DNA from: Planococcus kocurii
GTDB lineage: Bacteria; Bacillota; Bacilli; Bacillales_A; Planococcaceae
Assembly (NCBI RefSeq): GCF_001465835.2
Contig: NZ_CP013661.2
Span: 1,294,501-1,358,500, forward strand
Length of the DNA stretch: 64,000 nt
Reading direction: 5' to 3'
Positions 1 to 8,551 of the stretch are shown one piece after another (position 1 is the first letter of the stretch; the number at the start of each line of letters is the position of its first letter). Position numbers and translations under genes: made by a program. The notes beneath the pieces are model-generated. The model was not told where the DNA came from. It did no database searches and saw only the letters and a program-made list of their open reading frames with translations.

Positions 1-1
1 A

Positions 2-259
2 CACCGCGCCTTCATCGATCTCGGTCTACAAAAAGATGCACAAGGGAAAGGAATCGCTAAATCCTTGCTTAAAAAAGCTGAAGAATGGTCTAAAGAAAAA
101 GGCATTAGCCGGCTAGAAGTGACGGTCGTCGAAGAAAATGAATCGGCCCGTAACTTATATGAAAAAGCTGGTTTTAAATCTGAAGGCATTCGACAAAAAT
201 CCATGATAATAAACAACAAACCCCATAACGAAATTTATTTAGCTAAGTTTTTAGACTAG
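2..259 (+). CDS. GNAT family N-acetyltransferase, C-terminal part
   Basis: The frame is open from the left edge to a TAG stop, so the beginning of the gene lies outside the window. The visible part carries the acetyl-CoA binding motif A of GNAT enzymes (Q-x-x-A-Q-G-K-G-I-A near position 30) and the later A-x-x-L-Y-E-K-A-G-F segment typical of the last strands. Members transfer an acetyl group from acetyl-CoA to an amine. The substrate cannot be read from this fragment. A strong hairpin follows directly after the stop. Confidence 0.85.
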   Translation, partial: HRAFIDLGLQKDAQGKGIAKSLLKKAEEWSKEKGISRLEVTVVEENESARNLYEKAGFKSEGIRQKSMIINNKPHNEIYLAKFLD

Positions 260-294
260 AAAAAAGGAGCAAGCCATTGGCATGCTCCTTTTTT
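260..294. terminator. Bidirectional intrinsic terminator
   Basis: A 12-base-pair stem (AAAAAAGGAGCA against TGCTCCTTTTTT) encloses a short loop between the convergent GNAT and arsB genes. A-run and T-run flanks allow it to work in both directions. Confidence 0.85.
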
Positions 295-302
295 CTATAA
301 AC

Positions 303-1604
303 TTAATTTAAAATCGTCAACCATAAGTACAGGCCAGTCAATGTGATAAACAAAGTCGGAACCGTCAAAATGATGCCGATTTTAAGATAATAACCCCAAC
401 TAATCTCTACCCCTTTTGTTTTTAATACATGAAGCCATAATAATGTTGCCAGTGAACCAATCGGTGTAATTTTTGGTCCTAAATCTGATCCAATCACATT
501 CGCATAGATTAAAGCTTCTCTAACAACTCCAGTTGTCTCTGTTTCAGCAATTGCCAATGCATCAATCATAACAGTCGGCATATTATTCATAACCGATGAC
601 AAAATAGCAGCGATAAAGCCCATGCCAATTGTCGCTGCATACAGACCGTGACTCGCTGTCCACTCGATTGCGGTAGCCAACACCGATGTGAGACCCACAT
701 TTTTCAAACCGTACACGACGACATACATACCGATTGAGAAAAAGACAACCGCCCAAGGAGCCCCTTTTAAGACTTTCATCGTTTCAACTGATTTACTCTT
801 CCTCGCAATGGCTAGAAAAATAATAGCAATCGCTCCTGCAATAAAGGATACCGGAATATTTAAAGCCTCGCTACTGAAATAGCCAATTAGTAAAATTGCT
901 AGCACTACCCAAGATAAACGGAAAATTCTCAAATCTTTTATTGCTGAAGCTGGTGTTTTTAATGCACTGTCATCAAAATGTTTTGGAATATCTTTTCGGA
1001 AATATAAATACAAGACCAACATACTTGCAGCTATGCTGAATAAGTTCGGTACAAGCATCCGGATTGCATATTCGGTAAAGCCAATATTAAAAAAATCAGC
1101 CGATACGATGTTGACTAAGTTGCTGACAACAAATGGCAAAGAGGCAGTATCAGCGATAAAGCCACTCGCCATAATAAATGGCAAGATCATTGCATCTTTG
1201 AATTTCAATGCACGAACCATTGCCAACACGATAGGTGTCAAAATTAGCGCTGCTCCGTCATTCGCAAACAACGCTGCGACAACCGCCCCTAGCATGGTAA
1301 CTAAGAAAAACATCCGCAAGCCACTGCCTTTGGCAAAACGTGCCATATGTAAAGCTGCCCATTCGAAAAAACCAATTTCATCAAGAATCAACGAAATGAT
1401 AATCAATGCAACAAACGTTAAGGTCGCATTCCAAACAATTCCCGTTACGTCCCAGACATCCCCAAAATCAACTACGCCAAACAGCAAGGCAACAATTGCC
1501 CCAGCAATAGCAGACCAGCCGATTGACAAGCCTTTTGGCTGCCAAATCACAAAAATCAATGTAACGATAAATATAAAACTTGCTAACCAAACATCCACTT
1601 TCAC
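303..1604 (-). CDS. arsB: ArsB-type arsenite efflux permease
   Basis: This 433-residue hydrophobic protein has about a dozen predicted membrane spans and resembles ArsB/ArsB-NhaD superfamily permeases, which export arsenite (and antimonite) driven by the membrane potential. The loop around [12 protein letters not shown] and the later M-N-N-M-P-T segment match the two inverted halves of this family, and the length is normal. The chosen start is a GTG four bases after AAGGAG; a second in-frame GTG six bases on is also possible. No arsR, arsC or arsA gene is adjacent, so regulation would have to come from elsewhere, although the promoter contains a palindrome. Confidence 0.82.
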   Translation of the reverse strand: MKVDVWLASFIFIVTLIFVIWQPKGLSIGWSAIAGAIVALLFGVVDFGDVWDVTGIVWNATLTFVALIIISLILDEIGFFEWAALHMARFAKGSGLRMFFLVTMLGAVVAALFANDGAALILTPIVLAMVRALKFKDAMILPFIMASGFIADTASLPFVVSNLVNIVSADFFNIGFTEYAIRMLVPNLFSIAASMLVLYLYFRKDIPKHFDDSALKTPASAIKDLRIFRLSWVVLAILLIGYFSSEALNIPVSFIAGAIAIIFLAIARKSKSVETMKVLKGAPWAVVFFSIGMYVVVYGLKNVGLTSVLATAIEWTASHGLYAATIGMGFIAAILSSVMNNMPTVMIDALAIAETETTGVVREALIYANVIGSDLGPKITPIGSLATLLWLHVLKTKGVEISWGYYLKIGIILTVPTLFITLTGLYLWLTILN

Positions 1605-1733
1605 ACAACTCCTTATTCACAATTTGCTGCTCTTTCTTCTACAATCAATAAACCACTGGCGCAAACTCTAACTAATCGAGTCATCATTATATTCACACTG
1701 CACTTGCTCTATTTATCGCTACAGCACTCCCTC

Positions 1734-1762
1734 ATTATATAAGCATTTACTTATGTATTCAA
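1734..1762 (-). promoter_or_regulatory. arsB promoter with palindromic operator in the spacer
   Basis: On the minus strand TTGAAT (1757-1762) and TATAAT (1734-1739) are separated by exactly 17 bases. An inverted repeat ATAAG-N6-CTTAT (extended 1737-1756) fills the spacer and touches the -10 box. This is the usual position for an ArsR/SmtB-type metalloregulator. The start codon lies about 130 bases downstream. Confidence 0.72.
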
Positions 1763-1822
1763 GAGACAATCTTAAAAGCTAATTTGGTTTATGTAATCTG
1801 TATGTTAGATTTTCCCTACATA

Positions 1823-1877
1823 AAAAGCGGCTGTCTCACAAGGTCATGAACAATGACTTTGTGAGACAGCCGCTTTT
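1823..1877. repeat. Palindromic element, copy A (GGTCATGAACAATGAC core)
   Basis: A near-perfect 19-base-pair stem (AAAAGCGGCTGTCTCACAA with its complement) surrounds the core GGTCATGAACAATGAC, which can itself form a small hairpin. A second copy at 62302-62354 has the identical core and paired changes in the stem. No transposase is attached. It could be an insertion-sequence end relic, a MITE-like element or a bidirectional terminator. Confidence 0.75.
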
Positions 1878-2062
1878 GCCCGCTAAAGAAAAGCCCAAGC
1901 AGTGTTTACAGATGAATCCATAGCGCAAATCTAGGACCGGTACACAATTGACCTAGCAAGTGTCTTCCGTCCTATCAAGAGCAATCGTGCGTTTTAGAGA
2001 TTTCACCTCCAAACCTCGAAAAAGTGCATGTCAAGTTTGGGATTGTGAGCTGCAATTTTAAA
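1878..2062. other. Non-coding stretch between palindrome and terminator
   Basis: I see no convincing gene here. A GGAGGTGAAAT string on the minus strand near 2003-2013 looks like a ribosome binding site, but no start codon with a sustained frame follows. The stretch may be the eroded interior of a mobile element, because the second copy of the flanking pair has only about 15 bases in this place. Confidence 0.4.
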
Positions 2063-2105
2063 AAAACAGACGGAGAAAAAGAGTTTCTTTTTCTCCGTCT
2101 GTTTT
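2063..2105 (-). terminator. Terminator of the PfpI-family gene
   Basis: An 18-base-pair perfect stem (AAAACAGACGGAGAAAAA with its complement, 7-base loop) ends in a run of T on the minus strand. A covarying relative is found at 62370-62411. Confidence 0.85.
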
Positions 2106-2130
2106 ATGTTAGAGGGGCATTGACAGCTTT

Positions 2131-2652
2131 TTAAGCTAATTGCTCCAGTACACGTAATGATTCTCGGTTGAATGCCGGAATGTCATCAGGTTGACGACTA
2201 GTGACCAATTGATCTTGGCACACGACTACTTCTTCATCAAGGACCGTCGCACCTGCGTATTCCATATCGACTTGAATCGACTTATAACCTGTAGCTTTAC
2301 GACCTTCTAACGCTTTGGCCGTAATTAATAATTGAGGTCCATGACAAATTGCGAAGACCGGTTTTTTCGCATCCATGAAAGTTTTTGCAAACTCCACAAA
2401 CCGGCTATCTTCACGTAACAGGTCCGGTGAAAATCCGCCAGGCAAGAACAAGGCATCAAAGTCATCCGGGCTAACGTCATCAATGCTTTTATCAATGGTG
2501 ACAACAGCCTCGCCTTGTTTGCCAGTTACTTTTTTCCCCACTTCTTTTTCGATTGTGAAAACTTCATGACCTGCATCATTAAACGCTTTTGATGGATCTG
2601 TATATTCCATATCTTCAAACATATCTGTCAGTAAAGTTGCAATTTTCGCCAC
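2131..2652 (-). CDS. yfkM: PfpI/DJ-1 family general stress protein (GSP18-like)
   Basis: A 173-residue cytoplasmic protein of the class I glutamine-amidotransferase-like DJ-1/PfpI family. The nucleophile elbow is A-I-C-H-G-P-Q with the reactive cysteine, and the acidic residue expected upstream is in the D-A-L-F-L-P-G-G segment. Bacillus YfkM (GSP18) has nearly the same length and is a sigma-B-controlled stress protein; proposed roles for the family are protease, chaperone or deglycase-like. Translation starts at GTG after GGAGTGAAAGATA. A sigma-B-like promoter sits just upstream, so the gene probably does not depend on the trp-mpg transcript. Confidence 0.85.
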   Translation of the reverse strand: MAKIATLLTDMFEDMEYTDPSKAFNDAGHEVFTIEKEVGKKVTGKQGEAVVTIDKSIDDVSPDDFDALFLPGGFSPDLLREDSRFVEFAKTFMDAKKPVFAICHGPQLLITAKALEGRKATGYKSIQVDMEYAGATVLDEEVVVCQDQLVTSRQPDDIPAFNRESLRVLEQLA

Positions 2653-2690
2653 TATCTTTCACTCCTTCTGTCTATTCATTCTCTTTCAGT

Positions 2691-2715
2691 ATTCCACCAA
2701 AAGATGAAGTTAAAC
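2691..2715 (-). promoter_or_regulatory. Candidate sigma-B promoter of the PfpI-family gene
   Basis: GTTTAA (2710-2715) is followed after 13 bases by TGGAAT (2691-2696), against the Bacillus sigma-B consensus GTTTAA-N12-15-GGGWAW. One base of the -10 deviates. The start codon is about 40 bases downstream. Confidence 0.6.
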
Positions 2716-2720
2716 AACAA

Positions 2721-3311
2721 TTAGCGAAATTTCGAGACGAAAGGGTTTCCTGTTTCCCAAAAGCGATAAGGATAGTCGACCGCTTCTAGTGAATTGCCGA
2801 TACCTACACGAGGTCCAACCGATATTTCTTGAACCGGTTCTCCTTGAGCGATGTAAAGTGGCTTTTCCAAAAAATGATGACCATAATAATCCATTGTAAT
2901 CGCCATTGCTTTAGTCAATTTTCCCGGTCCACTAGTCCACTGTTTGATCGGCATGTGTCTGCCGCGCAGTTCTGCCATCAGTTCGATGCCTTCGACCGGT
3001 TCGACTGCACGTATCAAAATAGCTCGCGGTGTGTCTTCCGGTCCGGCGACGACATTGATCAATGTGTGAGTATGCATTTGATACGTATAGACAAGGCCAG
3101 GTTTACCAAACATGATTTCCGTACGTTTAGTCCGACGATTCCCGAAGCTATGTGCAGCGCGATCTTCTGCTCCCATATAAGCTTCAGTTTCAATAATCCG
3201 TCCAGCAACAATGCCTTCTGGCAATTCATGGACCAAAATTTGACCAATCAAACTACGCGTAAGTTCCAATGTCGGCGCGTCAAAAAAATCTTCAGCAACT
3301 GGCGTAAACAT
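2721..3311 (-). CDS. 3-methyladenine DNA glycosylase (Mpg/AAG type)
   Basis: A 196-residue protein of the AAG/MPG family that removes alkylated purines (3-methyladenine, hypoxanthine and similar) from DNA as the first step of base excision repair. Recognisable blocks are the I-E-T-E-A-Y segment with the catalytic glutamate, R-A-A-H-S for DNA contacts, the Y-Q-M-H stretch, and W-T-S-G-P-G-K-L-T-K-A. Length is normal. It begins 20 bases after the trpA stop with no terminator between, so it probably rides on the trp transcript although its function is unrelated. Confidence 0.88.
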   Translation of the reverse strand: MFTPVAEDFFDAPTLELTRSLIGQILVHELPEGIVAGRIIETEAYMGAEDRAAHSFGNRRTKRTEIMFGKPGLVYTYQMHTHTLINVVAGPEDTPRAILIRAVEPVEGIELMAELRGRHMPIKQWTSGPGKLTKAMAITMDYYGHHFLEKPLYIAQGEPVQEISVGPRVGIGNSLEAVDYPYRFWETGNPFVSKFR

Positions 3312-3331
3312 AACATCTCCTCCTACCCATA

Positions 3332-4102
3332 TTATACTGAGTGGGTGGCCGTCACTGCATGGATAAGCGGTTCGATTTCCTGAATTCGATCTTCGTTAAA
3401 GGCATCCACAATGGCACTTCCCACAATAAATCCATCCACATCGTCACGCAACATATCGACATGGCTACTTTTCGAAATTCCGAATCCAGCATAAACCGGA
3501 ACCGGGCTTTTCTCACGAACTTTGCGCATAAATGCTTTTACATCCTCTGACATCTCATCACGAGATCCCGTTATTCCTTTAACCGTAACCGCGTAAACAA
3601 AACCTTGTGCCTCCCGAAGAATACCATCCAAGCGAACGTCCGTTGTCGTCAGTGTCACCAGTTGAATCAACTTAATGCCTTCTTTATCGACATAAGGTTG
3701 CACTAATTGTTTGTGTTCATATGGCAGGTCTGGAATGATGACGCCTGAAATTCCAGCTTTGCTGCATTCAGTAGCAAAGCGTTCTACACCAAACCTCATC
3801 ACGGGATTTAAATAAGTCATTACGAGCAAAGGAATTGTAACCTCAAAGGTCCAACTTTTTAGTTCTTCCAATACTTTTTGCAATGTAACACCATGCTTTA
3901 AAGCACGATTTCCAGCCGCTTCAATCGTCGGACCATCTGCGACCGGATCTGAAAAAGGAATGCCGATTTCGATAGCAGTTACTCCTGCCCCTTGCAAATA
4001 CTGTACTTGATTTTTCAGACGGTCAAGACCGCCATCTCCAGCCATAATATAAGCGACAAAGGCTTTGTTTCCCGTTTTTTTTAGTTGCTCTAATCGATTC
4101 AT
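3332..4102 (-). CDS. trpA: Tryptophan synthase alpha chain
   Basis: TrpA cleaves indole-3-glycerol phosphate to indole and glyceraldehyde 3-phosphate and passes indole to TrpB through the complex tunnel. The 256-residue TIM barrel is full length. The two catalytic acids are visible as E45 (A-I-E-I-G-I-P-F) and D56 (V-A-D-G-P-T). The start ATG overlaps the trpB stop by four bases (ATGA), indicating translational coupling in the trpD-C-FB-A operon. Confidence 0.96.
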   Translation of the reverse strand: MNRLEQLKKTGNKAFVAYIMAGDGGLDRLKNQVQYLQGAGVTAIEIGIPFSDPVADGPTIEAAGNRALKHGVTLQKVLEELKSWTFEVTIPLLVMTYLNPVMRFGVERFATECSKAGISGVIIPDLPYEHKQLVQPYVDKEGIKLIQLVTLTTTDVRLDGILREAQGFVYAVTVKGITGSRDEMSEDVKAFMRKVREKSPVPVYAGFGISKSSHVDMLRDDVDGFIVGSAIVDAFNEDRIQEIEPLIHAVTATHSV

Positions 4103-5895
4103 GATAGCCCCTCCAGGTTCTCTGCGTATGTCGCCATATCTTTATCTCCACGACCGGACACACAAATAATCAGTATCTGGTCTTTGGTCATAGACTTTGC
4201 TTGTTTTTCTGCTTCTGCAATAGCATGCGCCGTTTCAAGTGCTGGAATAATTCCTTCAAGACGAGACATGCCAATAACTGCAGCCAGTGCTTCATCATCG
4301 GTAATTGACCGGTATTCAACACGACCAATATCTGCTAAATAAGCATGCTCTGGTCCAATGCCTGGATAATCAAGCCCCGCAGAAATCGAATGCGCTTCCT
4401 GCACTTGGCCTGCATCATCCTGCAATAACTTCATTAAGGCGCCGTGGAGCACACCTTCTGTTCCTTTTGTTAAGGTTGCAGCGTGTTTATCTGTATCCAC
4501 ACCTTGACCAGCCGCTTCAACGCCAATCAACTTGACTTCTTTATCTTGAATAAACGGATAAAACATACCAATCGCATTGCTGCCACCACCTACACACGCC
4601 AAAATAGCGTCAGGCAAACGCCCTTCTTTTTCAAGAATTTGACGTCTTGTTTCTACGCCAATCACACTTTGAAAATCACGGACCATCGTTGGAAACGGAT
4701 GTGGACCGAGAGCCGAACCGATTAAGTAATGCGTATCTTCTACATTGGCAACCCAGTAACGCAAAGCTTCATTGACCGCATCTTTTAAGGTCGCACTGCC
4801 TTTTGTGACACTTTCCACACGTGCCCCTAAAAGCTTCATACGGAAAACGTTCAATTGCTGACGCTTAATGTCTTCTTCACCCATGAAAATAACACAATCC
4901 AAATCGAACAGTGCACAAATTGTCGCAGTCGCCACACCGTGCTGACCTGCTCCTGTTTCTGCTACAATTTTACGTTTTCCCATTCGCATCGCAAGTAGCG
5001 CCTGACCAATCGCGTTGTTTACTTTGTGCGCACCGGTATGATTCAAGTCTTCTCGTTTTAAGTAGATTTTTGGTCCACCATATGCTTCAGTCATGCGTTT
5101 TGCGAAGGTCAATGGCTGTTCACGACCCACATACTCCGATAAATAATGATGGTATTCTTTATGAAATTCCGGATCTTCTTTTACTTCATTATAAGCATCT
5201 TCTAATTCCTTAACGGCTTTCATTAATGTTTCTGGCACAAATTGCCCCCCGTATTTACCGAAAAAACCTACTTTTTCTATCGTCTGTTCCATCGAATCAT
5301 CCTTTACCTGTTTAATAAATTTTTGTATTTTCGCTACATCTTTCTGGCGCTCTGTTTCAACTCCGCTAGAGACGTCTACCATGTAAGGTGTTGTTTGTTC
5401 GATTGCCGCACGGACATTTTCCGGTGTTAACCCACCCGCCACAATTAGGCGAGATGGATCGATGCCGGCTCCGTCTAGTAACGACCAATCAAACACATTA
5501 CCGCTACCTCCGCGGTATTCCGTACCCGGAGCGTCCACTAAAATATAATTAGCTAAAGAATTTTTCAACTGCTCTACATCTTCTTTTGTGCGAATCGAGA
5601 AGGCTTGGATAACAGGGACACGAATAGCTTTCACCAACTCATCGGGTTCATCGCCGTGAAGCTGAACCATCGTTAGCGGAACACCTGCAACAGCGTCTTC
5701 AATTTCCTCTAATGAAGCATTAACAAAAACACCGATTTTATCGGTATCTGCTGGAATGTGTTTAGCCAGTTCAGCAGCTTGCGCAATTGTCACTTGACGT
5801 CTGCTCGGAGCAAATACGAAGCCGATAGCATCCGCACGACTTGCTGCGTCAACATGTCGCTGTTCTTGCAAGCCGCAAATTTTCACTTTTGTCAT
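4099..5895 (-). CDS. trpF-trpB: Phosphoribosylanthranilate isomerase / tryptophan synthase beta, single reading frame
   Basis: One uninterrupted 598-codon frame holds two complete enzymes. Residues 1-201 are TrpF, with general base C7 (K-I-C-G) and general acid D121 (V-D-A-P-G). Residues 202-598 are TrpB, with the PLP lysine in H-T-G-A-H-K (fusion residue about 291) and the phosphate loop G-G-G-S-N-A. No stop separates them: the join reads [10 protein letters not shown]. The TrpB methionine codon at 5292 is still preceded by AAAGGA with 7-base spacing, so TrpB could also be made alone. TrpF isomerises PRA to CdRP and TrpB makes tryptophan from indole and serine. The start overlaps trpC by four bases. 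Confidence 0.93.
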   Translation of the reverse strand: MTKVKICGLQEQRHVDAASRADAIGFVFAPSRRQVTIAQAAELAKHIPADTDKIGVFVNASLEEIEDAVAGVPLTMVQLHGDEPDELVKAIRVPVIQAFSIRTKEDVEQLKNSLANYILVDAPGTEYRGGSGNVFDWSLLDGAGIDPSRLIVAGGLTPENVRAAIEQTTPYMVDVSSGVETERQKDVAKIQKFIKQVKDDSMEQTIEKVGFFGKYGGQFVPETLMKAVKELEDAYNEVKEDPEFHKEYHHYLSEYVGREQPLTFAKRMTEAYGGPKIYLKREDLNHTGAHKVNNAIGQALLAMRMGKRKIVAETGAGQHGVATATICALFDLDCVIFMGEEDIKRQQLNVFRMKLLGARVESVTKGSATLKDAVNEALRYWVANVEDTHYLIGSALGPHPFPTMVRDFQSVIGVETRRQILEKEGRLPDAILACVGGGSNAIGMFYPFIQDKEVKLIGVEAAGQGVDTDKHAATLTKGTEGVLHGALMKLLQDDAGQVQEAHSISAGLDYPGIGPEHAYLADIGRVEYRSITDDEALAAVIGMSRLEGIIPALETAHAIAEAEKQAKSMTKDQILIICVSGRGDKDMATYAENLEGLS

Positions 5896-6665
5896 TTTAC
5901 TGCCTCCTCGCTAGTCGCCTGACGAATCCAATTTCCTGGATTTTCAGATCGCATTAACGCTTCTCCCACTAAAATTCCAGAAGCTCCATTTGCGTAAGCA
6001 AATTGCGCATCTTCTTTTGTCTGCATGCCACTTTCGCTAATTAATACGCGCCCTTCGTCAAATGGGAAGTTTTTAGCTAATTGTGCTGTGCGTTCAATTG
6101 ATACTTCAAAAGTTTTTAAATTACGATTATTGATACCAATTAGTTTTGCATCTAGCTCTAGTGCTATTTGCAGTTCCTGTTCATCATGAACTTCGATTAA
6201 AACTTCAAGTCCTTTTGAGAGCGCATAGTCGTTAAGACGTTTCAGCTGTTGCTTTTCCAGTGCAGCTACGATCAATAGAATAATGGTAGCTCCTGCATGT
6301 TGAGCACGATCAATTTGAATCTCACTAACCATAAAATCTTTGCACAAGACGGGAATCGATACGACTTTCGCTACTTCACACAAGTCATCAATTGACCCTT
6401 TAAAATACACTTCATCCGTGAGTACCGAAATTGCAGCCGCTCCAGCTTCTTCGTATTTTTTAGCTTGTGCAACAATATCTACTTCCACTTTGATGTCGCC
6501 TTTTGATGGAGAAGCGCGTTTAATCTCTGAGATGACGCCATTTCGTTCTTGTAGATGCCCCAGTAACGTTGTTTTTTCTGGAAAATCAATTGTATTTGAC
6601 CCAACTGGTTTATACATTTTTATCTCTTCGTATTTAGTCGCAATGATGTCATCCAATATTGTCAT
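5892..6665 (-). CDS. trpC: Indole-3-glycerol phosphate synthase
   Basis: A 257-residue TIM-barrel enzyme that decarboxylates and closes CdRP into indole-3-glycerol phosphate. Family marks are [10 protein letters not shown] near residue 48, P-V-L-C-K-D-F in the middle, G-I-N-N-R-N-L and the phosphate-binding L-I-S-E-S-G segment. It overlaps trpD and trpF by four bases on either side, the tight spacing of a translationally coupled operon. Confidence 0.96.
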   Translation of the reverse strand: MTILDDIIATKYEEIKMYKPVGSNTIDFPEKTTLLGHLQERNGVISEIKRASPSKGDIKVEVDIVAQAKKYEEAGAAAISVLTDEVYFKGSIDDLCEVAKVVSIPVLCKDFMVSEIQIDRAQHAGATIILLIVAALEKQQLKRLNDYALSKGLEVLIEVHDEQELQIALELDAKLIGINNRNLKTFEVSIERTAQLAKNFPFDEGRVLISESGMQTKEDAQFAYANGASGILVGEALMRSENPGNWIRQATSEEAVK

Positions 6666-7654
6666 ACAAATACCCCCGCCGCTAACCGATGCAAGTCAAA
6701 GACACGCGCGGTTTCGCCTGATTTGATTGAGGCTTTCGCCTGCTTTACGCCTTCTGTCACGTTTTCAGCTTTACCACTGACATACAGTACTACTCCTGCA
6801 TTTAATGCGACTGTATCTAAATAAGGGCTATCTGTTCCGGATAAGACATCCATAAAAATTTCAGCGTTGCGCTTTGGATTGCCTCCGCGGATCGCTTCAA
6901 TTGATGCCACTTCTAAACCAACTTCATTTGGGTGAATGGTCATTTTTCGCTTACCTTGCTCATTGAAGATGATTAATTCATTAACGCCTGCAAGTGACAG
7001 TTCATCCAAGCCACCTGCTCCGTGAACAAGCGCTCCTTTTTTTCGACCCAATCGAATTAACGCATCCGCCATTGGTTCTAGCATGTCACGACGGTAAACA
7101 CCGGTCATTTGAATCGTAATTGGCAATGGATTCGCTAAAGGTCCTACTAAGTTAAAAATAGTTGGAGTTCCGATGTCTTTACGAATTTGGCGTAAGCCAC
7201 CGAGTGCTGGATGGATAGCTGGTGCAAACAATAACGCAATCCCCGTCTGGTCAAGCATCATAGGAATCGAGGCAATATTCGTTTCCGTTGAAATACCAAG
7301 TGCCTCTAGCACATCGGAACTGCCTGTTTTGCTAGAAACACTGCGATTGCCATGCTTGGCAACTGTCATACCGCATCCTGCTAACACAAAAGCCGTCAAC
7401 GTACTAATGTTAAAACTGTAAGAACGGTCACCACCGGTTCCACAAACATCAACAAGTTGTCCTTCGACTGTTGGAAGCGCTACTGCTTTTTCACGCATCG
7501 CTTTGACTAGTCCTACTAACTCGTCTGCCGTCTCTCCTTTTTCATGTAAATCGGACAAAAATTTCTTGATTTGTTGTTCATTTATATCGCCGTTCAACAT
7601 TGCTAATGATTTTTCGTACATTCCTTGTTCACTCAAATTCTCTACTCTGCTCAT
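6662..7654 (-). CDS. trpD: Anthranilate phosphoribosyltransferase
   Basis: TrpD joins anthranilate to PRPP to give phosphoribosylanthranilate. The glycine-rich PRPP motif G-T-G-G-D-R and the K-H-G-N-R-S-V-S-S anthranilate-site segment are intact, and the protein has about 330 residues. The chosen ATG (7654) follows GAGGAG at good spacing. A longer in-frame reading upstream runs into the T-box terminator and is not credible. It is the first gene of the operon; trpE and trpG are absent here, so the anthranilate synthase must be encoded elsewhere. Confidence 0.95.
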   Translation of the reverse strand: MSRVENLSEQGMYEKSLAMLNGDINEQQIKKFLSDLHEKGETADELVGLVKAMREKAVALPTVEGQLVDVCGTGGDRSYSFNISTLTAFVLAGCGMTVAKHGNRSVSSKTGSSDVLEALGISTETNIASIPMMLDQTGIALLFAPAIHPALGGLRQIRKDIGTPTIFNLVGPLANPLPITIQMTGVYRRDMLEPMADALIRLGRKKGALVHGAGGLDELSLAGVNELIIFNEQGKRKMTIHPNEVGLEVASIEAIRGGNPKRNAEIFMDVLSGTDSPYLDTVALNAGVVLYVSGKAENVTEGVKQAKASIKSGETARVFDLHRLAAGVFV

Positions 7655-7684
7655 ACTAATCTCTCCTCGTCTCGTTTTAAATAC

Positions 7685-8018
7685 AAAAATCCCCGCAATC
7701 AGATTGTTATCTGATTGCGGGGACGGGTTAAAAACCGCGGTACCACCACGCATTAGCGCATTAAATTTCTGCGCTCACTTAAACAGGCTCTTCGCCTTTC
7801 CCTTTAACGCAGGGCTTACGTCTCCCTTACTCGCTTCCGCTTTCAGGCAAGCTCTCCTAAGTCCATTCGCGCAGATCACCTAATCAGCTCTCACCAGCCG
7901 CTGACTCTCTAAATAGATTTCCCTGCCTACTCGTCTCAATCCTCGATTTATACACTCTTCTATTCTCGTCTTCTCTAGGCTCTTCTCTCAAACAGACTTG
8001 CTTCCGTACAACAAGTTG
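7685..8018 (-). promoter_or_regulatory. Tryptophan T-box riboswitch with terminator
   Basis: The untranslated leader of trpD contains the conserved T-box sequence GGTGGTACCGCGG (7737-7749 region), followed by a terminator with a 14-base-pair stem (7691-7722) and a U-run. The stem I side has the AGAGAGT/GGCTGGTG distal-loop-like elements and a specifier loop reading GAA-UGG-ACU, with UGG at 7863-7865. Uncharged tRNA-Trp would pair with UGG and the T-box and prevent termination. This replaces the TRAP control used in Bacillus subtilis. Confidence 0.93.
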
Positions 8019-8024
8019 TTCCCT

Positions 8025-8053
8025 ATACTAAAAGGTTTTGTTTATTCTGTCAA
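8025..8053 (-). promoter_or_regulatory. trp operon promoter
   Basis: TTGACA (8048-8053) and TAGTAT (8025-8030) are separated by 17 bases. The -35 box lies only seven bases from the first hairpin repeat. Confidence 0.85.
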
Positions 8054-8060
8054 GTAAAAG

Positions 8061-8486
8061 GAAAAGCGCAGGCAGCCATGTAGATTCGACGGGCATAAGA
8101 TGCTCTGGCGAAGCGGCGTGTTTTCAGCCGCACAGCCAGAGTGACTTATGACCCTAGAATCTGGCTGCCGGAGTCTAGACACAGAAAAGCGCAGGCAGCC
8201 ATGTAGATTCGACGGGCATAAGATGCTCTGGTGAAGCGGCGTGTTTTCAGCCGCACAGCCAGAGTGACTTATGACCCTAGAATCTGGCTGCCGGAGTCTG
8301 GACATAGAAAAGCGCAGGCGCCATGTAGATTCGACGGGCATAAGATGCTCTGGCGAAGCGGCGTGTTTTCAGCCGCACAGCCAGAGTGACTTATGACCCT
8401 AGAATCTGGCTGCCGGAGTCTAGACACAGAAAAGCGCAGGCGCCCGTGTAGATTCGACGGGCATAAGATGCTCTGGCGAAGCGGCG
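8061..8486. repeat. Tandem array of about 123-bp hairpin repeats (3.5 copies)
   Basis: Units begin GAAAAGCGCAGGC at 8061, 8184, 8307 and 8429 (periods 123, 123, 122). The fourth is cut at about 8486. Each unit folds into one long stem: AGATTC/GAATCT, GGGCATAAG/CTTATGACCC, CTCTGGC/GCCAGAG and GCGGC/GCCGC, closed by a TGTTTTCA-type loop. The outer arms GGCAGCC/GGCTGCC pair in copies 1 and 2 but decay in 3 and 4. A diverged single copy lies at 41363-41471. An open frame across it is only the repeat read as protein. Confidence 0.9.
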
Positions 8487-8492
8487 CTCTCT

Positions 8493-8534
8493 ACTCAAAA
8501 AAAAGCGCAAGTGTCTATAGAACTCTAGACACTT
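8493..8534 (-). terminator. Terminator of the acyl-CoA synthetase operon
   Basis: A 9-base-pair stem (AAGTGTCTA against TAGACACTT, 8509-8534) is followed on the minus strand by GCGC and eight T. The truncated fourth hairpin repeat abuts it. Confidence 0.75.
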
Positions 8535-8551
8535 ACACCCGAAAATAAGAC

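Noticed and set aside
7655..7753. Upstream extension of trpD
   Set aside because: The extra codons lie in the T-box and terminator; a strong ribosome site precedes the ATG at 7654.
8042..8341. Open frame of 99 codons on the minus strand with an internally repeated peptide
   Set aside because: It is the tandem hairpin repeat read as protein. The repeat sequence is explained by stem pairing, and there is no ribosome binding site.
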